Assembly (NCBI GenBank): GCA_964399545.1
Contig: CAYNRG010000005.1
Location: 1-64,000, forward strand
Length of the DNA stretch: 64,000 nucleotides
Direction of reading: 5' to 3'
DNA from: CAYNRG01 sp964399545
Lineage (GTDB): Bacteria; Bacillota_I; Bacilli_A; Erysipelotrichales; Erysipelotrichaceae
Shown piece after piece: positions 33,519-42,103 of this stretch. Numbering within the stretch: the stretch's first letter is position 1; the number at the start of each line of letters is the position of its first letter. The position numbers and the translations under genes were made by a program. The notes under the pieces are model-generated. The model saw only the letters and a program-made list of their open reading frames with translations, was not told the origin of the DNA and made no database searches.

Positions 33519-33830
33519 ATGAAGATTGTTGGTATTGCAGCATGCACTTCTGGCATTGCACATACGTATATTGCCAAAGAGAAAATTATTCGTGCTGCAG
33601 AAGAGTTGGGTCATCATATTCACATAGAGACTCAAGGGACTATTGGAACAGAAGATGAACTAAAAAAAGAAGATATTAAAGAGGCTGATGTAGTTATCAT
33701 AGCGGCAGATATCAAAGTTGGTGGGAAAGAAAGATTCTTAGGTAAGCCAATTATTGAAGTTCCAACAAGTGTTGTGATTAAATCACCAAAAGCATTAATA
33801 AAGAAAATTGAATCAGAAATTAAAAAATAG
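33519..33830 (+). CDS. PTS EIIB component, fructose type
   Basis: This 103-residue protein is a stand-alone fructose-family EIIB. The phosphorylated cysteine is Cys9 in IAACTSGIAHTYIAKE, a small variant of the usual ACPTGIAHTYMA. The IETQGTIG motif and the ending match the family. Fructose-type EIIB proteins usually deliver phosphate to carbon 1 of a ketose or carbon 6 of mannosyl sugars. It precedes the EIIC gene by 13 bases, and a strong GGAAAGGAGG site precedes it. Confidence 0.93.
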   Translation: MKIVGIAACTSGIAHTYIAKEKIIRAAEELGHHIHIETQGTIGTEDELKKEDIKEADVVIIAADIKVGGKERFLGKPIIEVPTSVVIKSPKALIKKIESEIKK

Positions 33831-33843
33831 AAGAGGGGAAAAA

Positions 33844-34923
33844 ATGAAAAAATTACAGTTAAAGAAACATGCAATGACTGCCATTTCATATATGTTGCCA
33901 CTTGTTGTTGCATCAGGGCTATTAATCGCGATTGGAAACCTAGCAGGTGGATCCGTAATCGCAGATTATAAAACTTCTTATTCAGCGTGGGATGCTATCG
34001 TCTCGTTAGGGGTTAATGGTATGGGATTACTAGCACCAGTAATTGCTGGTGCCATTGCATATTCTATAGCAGATCGACCTGGAATTGCTCCAGGATTACT
34101 TATGGGAACTATTGCAAATTCTATTGGAGCAGGATTTTTAGGAGGGATGTTAGGAGGATATGTTGTAGGGTATTTTGTATTATTTTTAAAAAACAATTTA
34201 AAAGTTCCAAGATGGGCTGAAGGATTAATGCCAATGATGATTATTCCGTTGATTGCCTCTCTAGTTTGTGGTTTGCTGATGTACTTTGTAATTGGTGTTC
34301 CAATTGTGTGGCTAACCGAAGAACTAACAACATTCTTAACGACCATGCAAGGAAGTGCTAAGTTTGCTTTTGGTGCGGTAATGGGAGGAATGGCCGCTTT
34401 TGATTTTGGTGGTCCAGTAAATAAAGTTGCATCACTCTTTGCGGACGGAATGTTACTTGAAGGGGTGCAAGAACCAGAAGCAGTTAAAATATTAGCTTCC
34501 ATGGTTCCTCCATTTGGAGTTACACTTTCGTGGCTTATTTCAAAAGGGATAAACAAAAAGATTTATACGAAATCAGAAGAAGATAATATAAAAATTGCAT
34601 TTCCGATGGGAGTGTGCATGATTACAGAGGGAGTTATTCCGATTGCAGCATGTGATCCAATTCGAGTAATTGTTTCTTGTACAACAGGGGCAGCTATTGG
34701 TGGAGGATTATCTATGATGTGGAATGTAGGTTCTCCTGTTCCATCAGGAGGGATGTTCATTGTTCCTGCGATGACAAATCCATGGCTTTTCTTATTAGCC
34801 TTAGCAATAGGTTCAATTATTACAGCGATATTGTTGATTGTTCTAAAAAAAGAACCTCAAGATCGTGAAGAAGTTGAAGAAGAGGAAGAAGAGTTGGATT
34901 TATCTAATATAAAAATTTCATAA
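33844..34923 (+). CDS. PTS EIIC component, fructose type
   Basis: This is the membrane sugar channel of the fructose PTS family. The 359-residue protein (ATG at 33844 behind GAGGGGA) has about nine or ten hydrophobic segments. Family stretches are AISYMLPLVVASGLL near the N-terminus, GFLGGMLGGYVVGY, the FDFGGPVNKVA motif, and ITEGVIPIAACDP. It ends with an acidic cytoplasmic tail (EEVEEEEEELD). EIIA, EIIB and EIIC are separate proteins here, whereas many fructose systems are fused. Confidence 0.94.
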   Translation: MKKLQLKKHAMTAISYMLPLVVASGLLIAIGNLAGGSVIADYKTSYSAWDAIVSLGVNGMGLLAPVIAGAIAYSIADRPGIAPGLLMGTIANSIGAGFLGGMLGGYVVGYFVLFLKNNLKVPRWAEGLMPMMIIPLIASLVCGLLMYFVIGVPIVWLTEELTTFLTTMQGSAKFAFGAVMGGMAAFDFGGPVNKVASLFADGMLLEGVQEPEAVKILASMVPPFGVTLSWLISKGINKKIYTKSEEDNIKIAFPMGVCMITEGVIPIAACDPIRVIVSCTTGAAIGGGLSMMWNVGSPVPSGGMFIVPAMTNPWLFLLALAIGSIITAILLIVLKKEPQDREEVEEEEEELDLSNIKIS

Positions 34924-34938
34924 AAGGAGAATTAGTGA

Positions 34939-35787
34939 ATGTATGTATCAATGAGAGAGATGCTGAAACGTGCAAATGCTGCTAATTATGCAGTAATGGC
35001 AATTAATTGTTTTAATATTGAAACAGCAAGAGCGGTAATTCAAGCAGCTCAACAAGAACGAGCTCCAATTATTATCAATATTGTTCAAGAACATATGATT
35101 AATCACTGTGATAGTGAATTAATCACTCCAGTCATTAAGAAACTAGCACAACGCGCTAGTATAGAAGTTGCGCTAAATTTTGATCATGGAGAAGAAGTTC
35201 ATTTGTTAAAGAAAGCATTACAGGATGGTTATAGTAGTGTCATGGTAGATGGTTCCAGATTTGATTTAGATGGAAATATTAAGATGACAAGAGAAATCGT
35301 TCGATTTGCTGAGCAGTTTGGAGCTAGTGTTGAGGGAGAAATAGGATGCATGGGTGAGGGAGGAAACTACACCAAGGATGCAATGAAAACAGATCCAGCC
35401 GAAGCAGAACGGTTTGCTAGAGAAACAGGAGTAGATGCATTAGCCATATCAATCGGCACATCACATGGTAACTATCCTGAAGGTTATGTTCCAGAATTTG
35501 ATTTTAACCGATTAAAGGAAATAAAAGAAAGAACAAAGATGCCGTTGGTCTTACATGGAGGTTCAGGGTCAGGAGAAGAAAATATTCGACGTTGCGTTGA
35601 TTTAGGAATTAATAAGATCAATGTAGGATGTGATTTTATGAATGCTAATTCTGAGAGTATAAAGAGACAATTATTGGAAAATCCGAGTATAAATTATTGG
35701 GAAATGATGCATCAGGTTGAGAAAGATAGTCAAGATGTTGTAAGAAAATATATTCAATTATCAAAATCTAGTGGAAAGTCACTTTAA
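34939..35787 (+). CDS. Class II ketose-phosphate aldolase (first copy)
   Basis: Class II aldolases of this zinc-dependent family cleave fructose- or tagatose-bisphosphates or related ketose phosphates into dihydroxyacetone phosphate and an aldehyde. The 282-residue protein has the catalytic NFDHGEE, the zinc ligands in IGTSHGNYPE and LHGGSGSGEENI, and the phosphate-binding INVGCD. Some positions differ from housekeeping FbaA. It follows EIIC after 15 bases and is followed by a second aldolase, so it belongs to sugar catabolism rather than core glycolysis. The substrate is not determined. Confidence 0.9.
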   Translation: MYVSMREMLKRANAANYAVMAINCFNIETARAVIQAAQQERAPIIINIVQEHMINHCDSELITPVIKKLAQRASIEVALNFDHGEEVHLLKKALQDGYSSVMVDGSRFDLDGNIKMTREIVRFAEQFGASVEGEIGCMGEGGNYTKDAMKTDPAEAERFARETGVDALAISIGTSHGNYPEGYVPEFDFNRLKEIKERTKMPLVLHGGSGSGEENIRRCVDLGINKINVGCDFMNANSESIKRQLLENPSINYWEMMHQVEKDSQDVVRKYIQLSKSSGKSL

Positions 35788-35805
35788 AAGAAATGAGGAA
35801 AAACA

Positions 35806-36678
35806 ATGTTAATTAATATGAAAGATTTGCTAGAAGTTGCAAAAAAGAATAAATTTGCTGTACCTGCTTTTAATATTGGTTCTGATCAACTTTTAAAAGC
35901 AGTTATGAAAAAAGCAAAAGAATTAAAATCGCCAGTCATTCTTGAGATGAGTCCAGATGAATTTAATTTTGTAGGGGAATCTCAAATTAAAGCGATGATT
36001 GAGGAAGCTTCAAAAACAGAAATTCCAGTATGCATTCACTTAGATCATGGAGACACTTATGAAACTGTAGTTCGAGCAATTCGTGCAGGTATGACTTCGG
36101 TAATGATTGATGCTTCAACAAGGCCATATCAAGAGAACGTGGACATTACTAAAAAAGTCGTGGATACTGCCCATATTGTTAATGTTTCAGTGGAATCAGA
36201 GTTAGGAACGATTGGAACAACAGGAAATTCTATCGAAGGAGGTTCTGAAGGTGTGATTTATACAGTCCCACAAGAAGCGAAGCAATTTGTTGGTGAGACT
36301 GGTATAGACAGTTTTGCAGTAGCGATTGGGACTGCACACGGAATTTACCCTTCAAATAAAAAACCTCATTTAAGAATTGATATTTTGAAGGAAATTACAA
36401 AACAAGTAGAAGTTCCATTAGTTTTACATGGTGGTTCTTCAAATGAAGACTCTGAAACTGTTGAAGCTGTAGAAAATGGAATTTGTAAGATTAATATTTC
36501 AAGTGATATCAAAGTTGCTTTTTATACAAAATGTCGTGAAATATTGAATGCAAACCCAAATTATCGCGAGCCATTAGAAATTTATCCAGAATGTATGCTT
36601 GCTTGCGAAAAAGTAGTTGAAGAAAAGATTCGTTTATTCAAATCAAACGATAAAGTTTCTTGCTACTACAAGGCTTAA
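35806..36678 (+). CDS. Class II ketose-phosphate aldolase (second copy)
   Basis: This 290-residue protein belongs to the same zinc aldolase family, with HLDHGDT, IGTAHGIYP, LHGGSSNEDSETV and KINISSD. Compared with the first copy it has a different phosphate-binding loop (GGSSNEDSE against GGSGSGEEN) and a longer middle insertion around GTTGNSIEGGSEG. The two are clearly diverged, not a recent duplication. The second is closer in feel to GatY/KbaY-type tagatose-bisphosphate aldolases, but this is impression only. A weak hairpin follows before the kinase gene. Confidence 0.9.
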   Translation: MLINMKDLLEVAKKNKFAVPAFNIGSDQLLKAVMKKAKELKSPVILEMSPDEFNFVGESQIKAMIEEASKTEIPVCIHLDHGDTYETVVRAIRAGMTSVMIDASTRPYQENVDITKKVVDTAHIVNVSVESELGTIGTTGNSIEGGSEGVIYTVPQEAKQFVGETGIDSFAVAIGTAHGIYPSNKKPHLRIDILKEITKQVEVPLVLHGGSSNEDSETVEAVENGICKINISSDIKVAFYTKCREILNANPNYREPLEIYPECMLACEKVVEEKIRLFKSNDKVSCYYKA

Positions 36679-36702
36679 AAAGAACTTTTAAGTTTCTTTT
36701 TG
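36677..36702 (+). terminator. Weak intra-operon hairpin after the second aldolase
   Basis: AAAAAGAACTT can pair with AAGTTTCTTTTT (one bulge, very short loop). The stem is AT-rich. It may only reduce read-through. Confidence 0.4.
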
Positions 36703-36716
36703 AAAAGAGATTAAGA

Positions 36717-37619
36717 ATGAAGTATGCAGTTGGGATTGATATTGGTGGAACCAATACAAGAGTTGCTTTAATTAATGAAAATTACGAAATTGAGAAAAAA
36801 GTACAGTTTACAACAAACCCAAAGGATCCATATGAAACATTGCATCAGATTAATGAGGTGTTAAGTACATTTAATTGTAAAATTCAAGGAATTGGCCTAT
36901 CTTGCCCAGGACCGTTAAACTTGGATGAACAAAAAATCTTAACACCACCTAATTTGCCAGGTTGGGAATATTTTGAAATTGCAAAAGAGCTTAGTTGTAT
37001 TACGAAAAGAGAAGTTTATTTGGAAAATGATGCAAATCTTGCTTGTTTGGCTGAAGCTTCACTTGGAGCGGGGAAAAACTGTAGATATGTTCAGTTTTTG
37101 ACGATTTCAACAGGGATTGGTGCAGGTTTTGTGGTTGATGAAAAAATATATAGAGGATCTAAGGGGTTTGCCCAAGAAGTGGCAAATTGCATTTTTTGGA
37201 AAGATGGTCCACGGCAGGGAGAATTAGAAAATGGGTCGATTGAATCAATTTCTAGTGGAAGCGCAATGGTTCGTTGTGCTCAAGCTGCTGGACTATCTGT
37301 CTTACATGCGGGGGAGATTTATGATTTAGCAAACTCAGGAAATAAAATCGCCGAGGAAATCATAAATAACTCGTATGAGTATCTAGCAAATTTTATTTCT
37401 ACATTGTATGCCGTTCTTGATCCAGAAATTTTTGTTATGGGAGGTAGTGTTGCTTTAAAGGTAGATGGTTTTATAGAGAAGGTAGAGTCTTTAGTAAAGG
37501 CGAAAGTTTATAAAAGCCTTGCCGATAATATTCATATTGTTCGGGCAAAGCTTGGTGAAGATTGCGGATTAATTGGAGGAGCTTTTTTGGTTTTTTCAAT
37601 GGAGAAAAAAAGGAGATAG
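36717..37619 (+). CDS. ROK-family sugar kinase lacking the zinc motif
   Basis: ROK proteins phosphorylate hexoses such as glucose, fructose or mannose. With the ATG at 36717 (an upstream in-frame start overlaps the aldolase) it has 300 residues. The ATP-binding IDIGGTNTRVALI, the catalytic-aspartate motif LENDANLACLAEA and ISTGIGAGFVV are present. The usual zinc-binding block (GHxxxxxxxCxCGxxGCxE) is missing. In its place stands NCIFWKDGPRQGELENGSIE, without the histidine and cysteine ligands. There is no helix-turn-helix, so it is an enzyme rather than a ROK repressor. manA follows, so a hexose kinase role is likely. Confidence 0.87.
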   Translation: MKYAVGIDIGGTNTRVALINENYEIEKKVQFTTNPKDPYETLHQINEVLSTFNCKIQGIGLSCPGPLNLDEQKILTPPNLPGWEYFEIAKELSCITKREVYLENDANLACLAEASLGAGKNCRYVQFLTISTGIGAGFVVDEKIYRGSKGFAQEVANCIFWKDGPRQGELENGSIESISSGSAMVRCAQAAGLSVLHAGEIYDLANSGNKIAEEIINNSYEYLANFISTLYAVLDPEIFVMGGSVALKVDGFIEKVESLVKAKVYKSLADNIHIVRAKLGEDCGLIGGAFLVFSMEKKRR

Positions 37620-37638
37620 AAAATGGAGGAAAGAGATA

Positions 37639-38556
37639 ATGATTTTCTTTGAGCCTATCTTTAAACAAAAACTATGGGGAGGATCAAGAATCTCAGAATT
37701 ATTCCATCAAAAAAAATCGAATATAGGTGAGTGCTGGCTTATTTCAGCACATGCTCATGGAGATAGTGTGATTTGTTCTGGAGAGTTTAAGGGGAAAAAG
37801 TTAAGTTGGTTGTATAAAAAGCACCGTGAATTATTTGGGAACATAGAAGGTAAAGAATTTCCTTTATTAGTGAAACTAATTGACACACGTGAGAAATTAA
37901 GTATTCAAGTTCATCCAGGTGATTTGTACGCAAAAGAAAAAGAAAATCAAGTCAATGGAAAAAATGAGTGTTGGTATATTCTAGAAGCTGAAGAAGCGTC
38001 TAAAATTACTCTTGGTCACCATGCAAAGGAAAAAAGTGATTTTTTGGATTGTGTTGAGAACGGAAAATGGGATAAACTTCTAAGTCAAAGAAAGATTAAA
38101 AAAGGCGATTTTTACTTTATTCCATCGGGGACAGTTCATGCGATTGGAGAAGGGGTTTTAATTTTAGAAGTTCAACAAGCATCTGACTTGACCTATAGAT
38201 TGTATGATTATGACCGGTTAGAAAATGGAAAAAAAAGAGAGTTGCATCTTCAAAAAGCGATGGAGGTAATACAAGTTCCTCATTCCGACTATTGTAAAAA
38301 ACGACTAATAGAGGAGAATGAAAAATTTTTAAAAACTCGCTTGATAGATACAGATTATTTTATAATAGATAAATATGAAATAAAAGCAGAGAGTATAATC
38401 AGCTATCATAAACCATTTTTGTTAATAGTGGTTATAGATGGTTGGGGTGAAATTAATGAACATCCTATTAAGAAAAATCAAAGTTTTTTATTAAGTGCAA
38501 GAGAGACAACTTTTAAAATTAAAGGTAGGTTGTCTATTATTGTTGCGTCAATCTAG
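37639..38556 (+). CDS. manA: Mannose-6-phosphate isomerase, class I
   Basis: The enzyme interconverts mannose 6-phosphate and fructose 6-phosphate. The 305-residue protein (ATG at 37639, nine bases after GGAGG) is the short Bacillus-type form. Zinc-site residues are visible in SIQVHPGD (Gln, His), KNECWYIL (Glu) and GTVHAIGEGVLILEVQQ (His). YRLYDYDR is the usual catalytic-region motif. It closes the PTS operon, implying that a mannose-type sugar phosphate is produced. A terminator shared with the convergent HAD gene follows. Confidence 0.93.
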   Translation: MIFFEPIFKQKLWGGSRISELFHQKKSNIGECWLISAHAHGDSVICSGEFKGKKLSWLYKKHRELFGNIEGKEFPLLVKLIDTREKLSIQVHPGDLYAKEKENQVNGKNECWYILEAEEASKITLGHHAKEKSDFLDCVENGKWDKLLSQRKIKKGDFYFIPSGTVHAIGEGVLILEVQQASDLTYRLYDYDRLENGKKRELHLQKAMEVIQVPHSDYCKKRLIEENEKFLKTRLIDTDYFIIDKYEIKAESIISYHKPFLLIVVIDGWGEINEHPIKKNQSFLLSARETTFKIKGRLSIIVASI

Positions 38557-38561
38557 AACAG

Positions 38562-38600
38562 AAAAAAAGCGAACGGCGAAGAAGCGGTTCACTTTTTATT
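38562..38600. terminator. Probable bidirectional terminator between manA and the HAD gene
   Basis: An A-rich arm with GCGAAC (38562-38577) pairs, with two mismatches, with GCGGTTCACTTTTT (38584-38597). T runs are available on both strands, and the genes converge here. Confidence 0.7.
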
Positions 38601-39393
38601 CTGTAATAATTTCTTTTATTTTTTCAAAGACTGACCAATCACGATGATTTCCGATGATAGTCTTAGCATGAGTTTGTATAGTTGGATGAGCGTTTGAAGG
38701 AGCGAAGCTATGTTCTGCTTCCTGTATCATCTCTAAATCGTTAAGATAGTCACCGAAGACAATGGTAGCTTGAGACGAAATTCCAAGATGTTTCTGCAAA
38801 GTTTGAACACCCATTCCTTTGTTGACGCTAGGGTTAATGATATCTACCCAAAGCTGTGCTGATAGGATCACAGAGGGATTACCGTGAAAGGGTTTTAACT
38901 GTTGATAGATATTTTTTTCGGCACCTCGAGGATCAAGAAATGTAATTTTTATGATATCTTCTTCTATAGTAAGCAAGTCATCAACAAGTTTAATATTTGG
39001 ACAATAATGCAAAATTTCATCCATATTCCTTTGAGAGATGTGATTTGTTTTTTTCATGTAGGACTGTGTAGGTGAACAAAGAACTGTGTAGGCATTAGGG
39101 TCCTTTAATCCTTCCTTAATAAAAAAATGCACATGTTCTTTTTCTAGCGGTTGAAGATGGAGTGGATTGTTTTTGTGAGATATATAAGATCCGTTGTCGC
39201 AAATCAAAGTAATCTGATCCAAAATAGGATGAAACAATGAAGATAAGCTTGGATAAGAACGACCACTTGCAACAGCAAAGTGAATGCCTTGTTCACTACA
39301 TTGATTGATTAATGAGAAGGTATCAGGATGGAGTTGCTTTTTGTCATTTAAAAAGCAACCATCCATATCAGTAACGATGAGCTTAATCATCAT
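38596..39393 (-). CDS. Cof-type HAD phosphatase
   Basis: This 265-residue protein is a HAD-superfamily phosphatase of the Cof class, whose members dephosphorylate sugar phosphates, FMN or similar small molecules. Motif I is VTDMDGCFLND near the start. Motif IV is VFGDYLNDLEMI, and the long cap insertion between them is typical. The ATG at 39393 overlaps the metK stop (TAATG). A second ATG is at 39390. Its translation is therefore probably coupled to metK. The substrate is unknown. Confidence 0.9.
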   Translation of the reverse strand: MMIKLIVTDMDGCFLNDKKQLHPDTFSLINQCSEQGIHFAVASGRSYPSLSSLFHPILDQITLICDNGSYISHKNNPLHLQPLEKEHVHFFIKEGLKDPNAYTVLCSPTQSYMKKTNHISQRNMDEILHYCPNIKLVDDLLTIEEDIIKITFLDPRGAEKNIYQQLKPFHGNPSVILSAQLWVDIINPSVNKGMGVQTLQKHLGISSQATIVFGDYLNDLEMIQEAEHSFAPSNAHPTIQTHAKTIIGNHRDWSVFEKIKEIITE

Positions 39394-40490
39394 TAAATTC
39401 CTTTTAATGGCTTTATTTTTTCCCAAGGAAGTGAATCTTTACCAAAATGTCCATAATTAGTAGTTTCTTTATATATTGGGGCACGAAGATTTAACTCATC
39501 GATAATACCTGCAACAGAGAAATTAAAATTTTCATGAATAATTTCTAAAATCTTTTCTTCAGGAATAGTGTTAGTGCCATAGGTATCTAAATAAACAGAT
39601 ACAGGCTCAGGTTTTCCGATAGCATAAGCAAGTTCTAATTGACATTTTTTACATAAATCGTGCGCAACAAGACTTTTACAAACATAGCGGGCATAATAAG
39701 CGGCACTACGATCAACTTTTGTAGGGTCTTTTGAACTGAAGCATCCACCACCATTAGGAACAACACCACCATAGGTGTCCACGACAATTTTTCGTCCAGT
39801 TGTTCCACTATCACCAAAGCTGCCACCAATGATGAAGGAACCGCTAGGGTTGATTAAAAATTTTGTTTTATCATCTAGAAGGGAAGAATCGATTGTTTTT
39901 TCGATAACTTCTTTCTTTATGATAGTTTGAAGATCCATTTGAGATAATGTAGCATCATGCTGTGTTGAGATAACAATTGTATCAATTCTTTTTGCTATTC
40001 CATTTTCATACTCAACAGTAACTTGTGTTTTTCCATCAGGCTTTAGAAGTGGATTTTGACGACGAACTGTTTCGAGCTGTCTAGCTAAACGGTGAGCGGC
40101 ATCAATCGGAAGTGGCATAAGGCTAGGAGTTTCATCACAAGCATATCCAAACATAATTCCTTGATCTCCAGCGCCAAGTTGATCTTGATCTACTGCTTTA
40201 AAAATTTCGTCAGATTGCTTATTGACTTTAACAAGAACTTCAAAGTCTTCTTCATAGCCGATTTTCTTCACGACATCCTTAGCGATTTTTTCGTAATCGA
40301 TAGTTGCTTGCGTATTAGCCTCACCATAAACAAAGATGAAATCATCTTTGATGGTGGCCTCTACAGCCATTTTACTTTGAGGGTCTTGGGTTAAAGCAGC
40401 ATCCAAAATATGATCAGCAATCCAGTCACATACTTTGTCCGGGTGTCCAGAAGTTACGGATTCACTTGTAAAATAGTAGTTTTTTGTCAT
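39393..40490 (-). CDS. metK: S-adenosylmethionine synthetase
   Basis: MetK makes S-adenosylmethionine from methionine and ATP. At 365 residues it is a little shorter than the usual 380-400. Motifs are TSESVTSGHPDKVCDWI, GAGDQGIMFGYA, and FSSKDPTKVDRSAAYYARYV. The block usually read as GGPxGDAGLTGRKI is here GGSFGDSGTTGRKI, a noticeable variation. The start at 40490 is nine bases after AAGG. A SAM-I riboswitch with a strong terminator precedes it, so it is repressed when SAM is abundant. Confidence 0.95.
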   Translation of the reverse strand: MTKNYYFTSESVTSGHPDKVCDWIADHILDAALTQDPQSKMAVEATIKDDFIFVYGEANTQATIDYEKIAKDVVKKIGYEEDFEVLVKVNKQSDEIFKAVDQDQLGAGDQGIMFGYACDETPSLMPLPIDAAHRLARQLETVRRQNPLLKPDGKTQVTVEYENGIAKRIDTIVISTQHDATLSQMDLQTIIKKEVIEKTIDSSLLDDKTKFLINPSGSFIIGGSFGDSGTTGRKIVVDTYGGVVPNGGGCFSSKDPTKVDRSAAYYARYVCKSLVAHDLCKKCQLELAYAIGKPEPVSVYLDTYGTNTIPEEKILEIIHENFNFSVAGIIDELNLRAPIYKETTNYGHFGKDSLPWEKIKPLKGI

Positions 40491-40520
40491 TGTTATATAC
40501 CTTCTTTCTTTAAAATTATA

Positions 40521-40657
40521 CAAAAAGGGCTCTTAAGAAAGAGCCCTTAAATGAAAATAAACATCTCTTCCTTATCGTGTTAGCATTACCACCTTACACT
40601 AGGCAGGTTGGTATGGTCTCTCTGAGCTAACTCTCTAAACCATTCTTGATAACGACG
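40521..40657 (-). ncRNA. SAM-I (S-box) riboswitch of metK
   Basis: On the minus strand the leader contains the P1 strand GTTATCAAGA, a P2-P3 region ending in ACCATACCAACC, then AAGGTGGTAATG, CTAACAC and the closing GATAAGGA. That is the order of the SAM-I aptamer (about 40655-40568). It is followed by a perfect terminator, AAGGGCTCTT/AAGAGCCCTT (40548-40525), with a T run. SAM binding should release the terminator and stop metK transcription. Confidence 0.85.
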
Positions 40658-40663
40658 TCTACT

Positions 40664-40692
40664 ATTCTATACAAGATGGATAACTTTGTCAA
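40664..40692 (-). promoter_or_regulatory. Promoter of metK
   Basis: On the minus strand a perfect TTGACA (40692-40687) and TAGAAT (40669-40664) are 17 bp apart, just ahead of the riboswitch. Confidence 0.82.
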
Positions 40693-40710
40693 CACATATT
40701 CCTATACTTA

Positions 40711-40719
40711 TGCTACAAT
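40711..40719 (+). promoter_or_regulatory. Extended -10 promoter of the AI-2E-type permease gene
   Basis: TGCTACAAT at 40711-40719 is an extended -10. It lies about 20 bp from the -35 of the divergent metK promoter, so the two may interfere. Confidence 0.55.
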
Positions 40720-40742
40720 ATAGAAAATAGGAGATAAAATTT

Positions 40743-41879
40743 ATGAATTTTAAGCTAAATGAAAATGCAAAAGAACTTATTCGTGCTCTTGTGATAGCTG
40801 GATCTATCTTAGTTGTTCTTTTCTATCTGGTAAGCCAAACCCATATCTTCTTTAGATGGCTTGGGGATTTTATTCGAATTATCATGCCTTTTATTTTTGG
40901 AGCAGGATTTGCGTTTTTGCTGATGCCACTTTCTAATCATATTGAGAAAAAATGGTTAAAGAAGGTAAACATAAAAGACAAAGCAAAGCGAAAAGTTGCA
41001 GTATTTGGATCGATTTTATTTTTAGTCTGCTTAATTGCGTTAGTCTTATCTATTATTATCCCACAAATTTATACTAGTGCTATTAAATTATCGGAAACAG
41101 CAGGAAATTATATTATTAATATTGAAGCGTTTTTGAGTTCAGCAACAACACCTCAGATTATTCGTGAGATAGTTAGTTTTATTTGGTTGTATAGTGAAGA
41201 GCTTCTCAATGGTGCGGTTTTAACAATGAAAGAATCACTTCCACAAATTTTAAACCATTCTGTAGGCTTTGTAAAAGCGATGATTAATGTAATTATTGGA
41301 GTGTTTATTGCCATTTATCTTATGTTGGATAAAGAGCGCTTTATTCGTCAAACTAAGAAAATTGGCTATTCAATTTTTCCAGAAAAAACAATGACCTATG
41401 CTGTGGAAGTATCCCATCTGACAACAAAAATGTTTAATGCTTTTATTGTTGGAAAAACGATTGATAGTGTGATTATTGGCTTTATTTGTTTTTTTGGAAT
41501 GACATTGATGGGTATGGAGTATGCAGTTTTGATTAGTGTGATTATTGGAATTACTAATATGATTCCAATCTTTGGGCCATTTATAGGAGCGGTGCCAGGA
41601 TTTTTGATTTTATTTATCCATGCTCCACTACAAGCATTAGGATTTGCGGTGTGGGTACTTATTCTTCAACAGTTTGATGGTAATGTTTTAGGACCATATA
41701 TTTTGGGGGACAGTGTAGGTCTGCCAAGCTTTTGGGTAATGTTTGCGATTATTGTTGGAGGTGGATTCTTTGGCGTGGTTGGAATGTTCTTAGGGGTCCC
41801 AATTTTTGCGGTTGTTTATATTTTGGTTAAAAATATTGTCGAATACCGTTTGAATGATAAAAATATTGTAGTGGAATAA
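40743..41879 (+). CDS. AI-2E family transporter (UPF0118)
   Basis: This 378-residue membrane protein has about seven or eight hydrophobic segments in the characteristic arrangement of the AI-2E family. Conserved stretches include FGAGFAFLLMPLSNHIEKK, NMIPIFGPFIGAVPGFLIL and QFDGNVLGPYILGDSVGLPSFWVM. The family includes permeases proposed for AI-2 export, sodium/proton antiport and others, so the substrate is open. It is transcribed divergently from metK with its own promoter, alone in its unit. Confidence 0.92.
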   Translation: MNFKLNENAKELIRALVIAGSILVVLFYLVSQTHIFFRWLGDFIRIIMPFIFGAGFAFLLMPLSNHIEKKWLKKVNIKDKAKRKVAVFGSILFLVCLIALVLSIIIPQIYTSAIKLSETAGNYIINIEAFLSSATTPQIIREIVSFIWLYSEELLNGAVLTMKESLPQILNHSVGFVKAMINVIIGVFIAIYLMLDKERFIRQTKKIGYSIFPEKTMTYAVEVSHLTTKMFNAFIVGKTIDSVIIGFICFFGMTLMGMEYAVLISVIIGITNMIPIFGPFIGAVPGFLILFIHAPLQALGFAVWVLILQQFDGNVLGPYILGDSVGLPSFWVMFAIIVGGGFFGVVGMFLGVPIFAVVYILVKNIVEYRLNDKNIVVE

Positions 41880-41989
41880 AACTGAATAGTTGAGATTGAA
41901 GAGTGGTGTTTCTCAGTAATGAGAGTAATCTTAAAAAATAGGAAAATATAAAAGACATTTACAACAAAAAAAAGAATCAAGCATCAACG

Positions 41990-42027
41990 CATAAGAAAAG
42001 ACGATCTATCTTATTGATAAATCGTCT
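41990..42027 (-). terminator. Terminator of glnN
   Basis: On the minus strand AGACGAT and ATCGTCT form a stem extended by TATC/GATA with a 5-nt loop, and TTTTCTT follows. It lies about 80 bp after the glnN stop. The rest of the 41880-42103 gap is AT-rich, with no gene visible. Confidence 0.7.
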
Positions 42028-42103
42028 ACATGAATTTTAGATATTCCAACGGTCTATTTGACAGGGAACACATCAGTTTATTGATAGTCTGTATTCAAAT
42101 TTT

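Noticed and set aside
33978..34556. 192-codon open frame on the minus strand opposite the PTS EIIC gene
   Set aside because: It lies wholly inside a well-supported gene on the other strand. Its proline/isoleucine/threonine-rich product is the usual shadow of a hydrophobic coding sequence, and it has no ribosome binding site.
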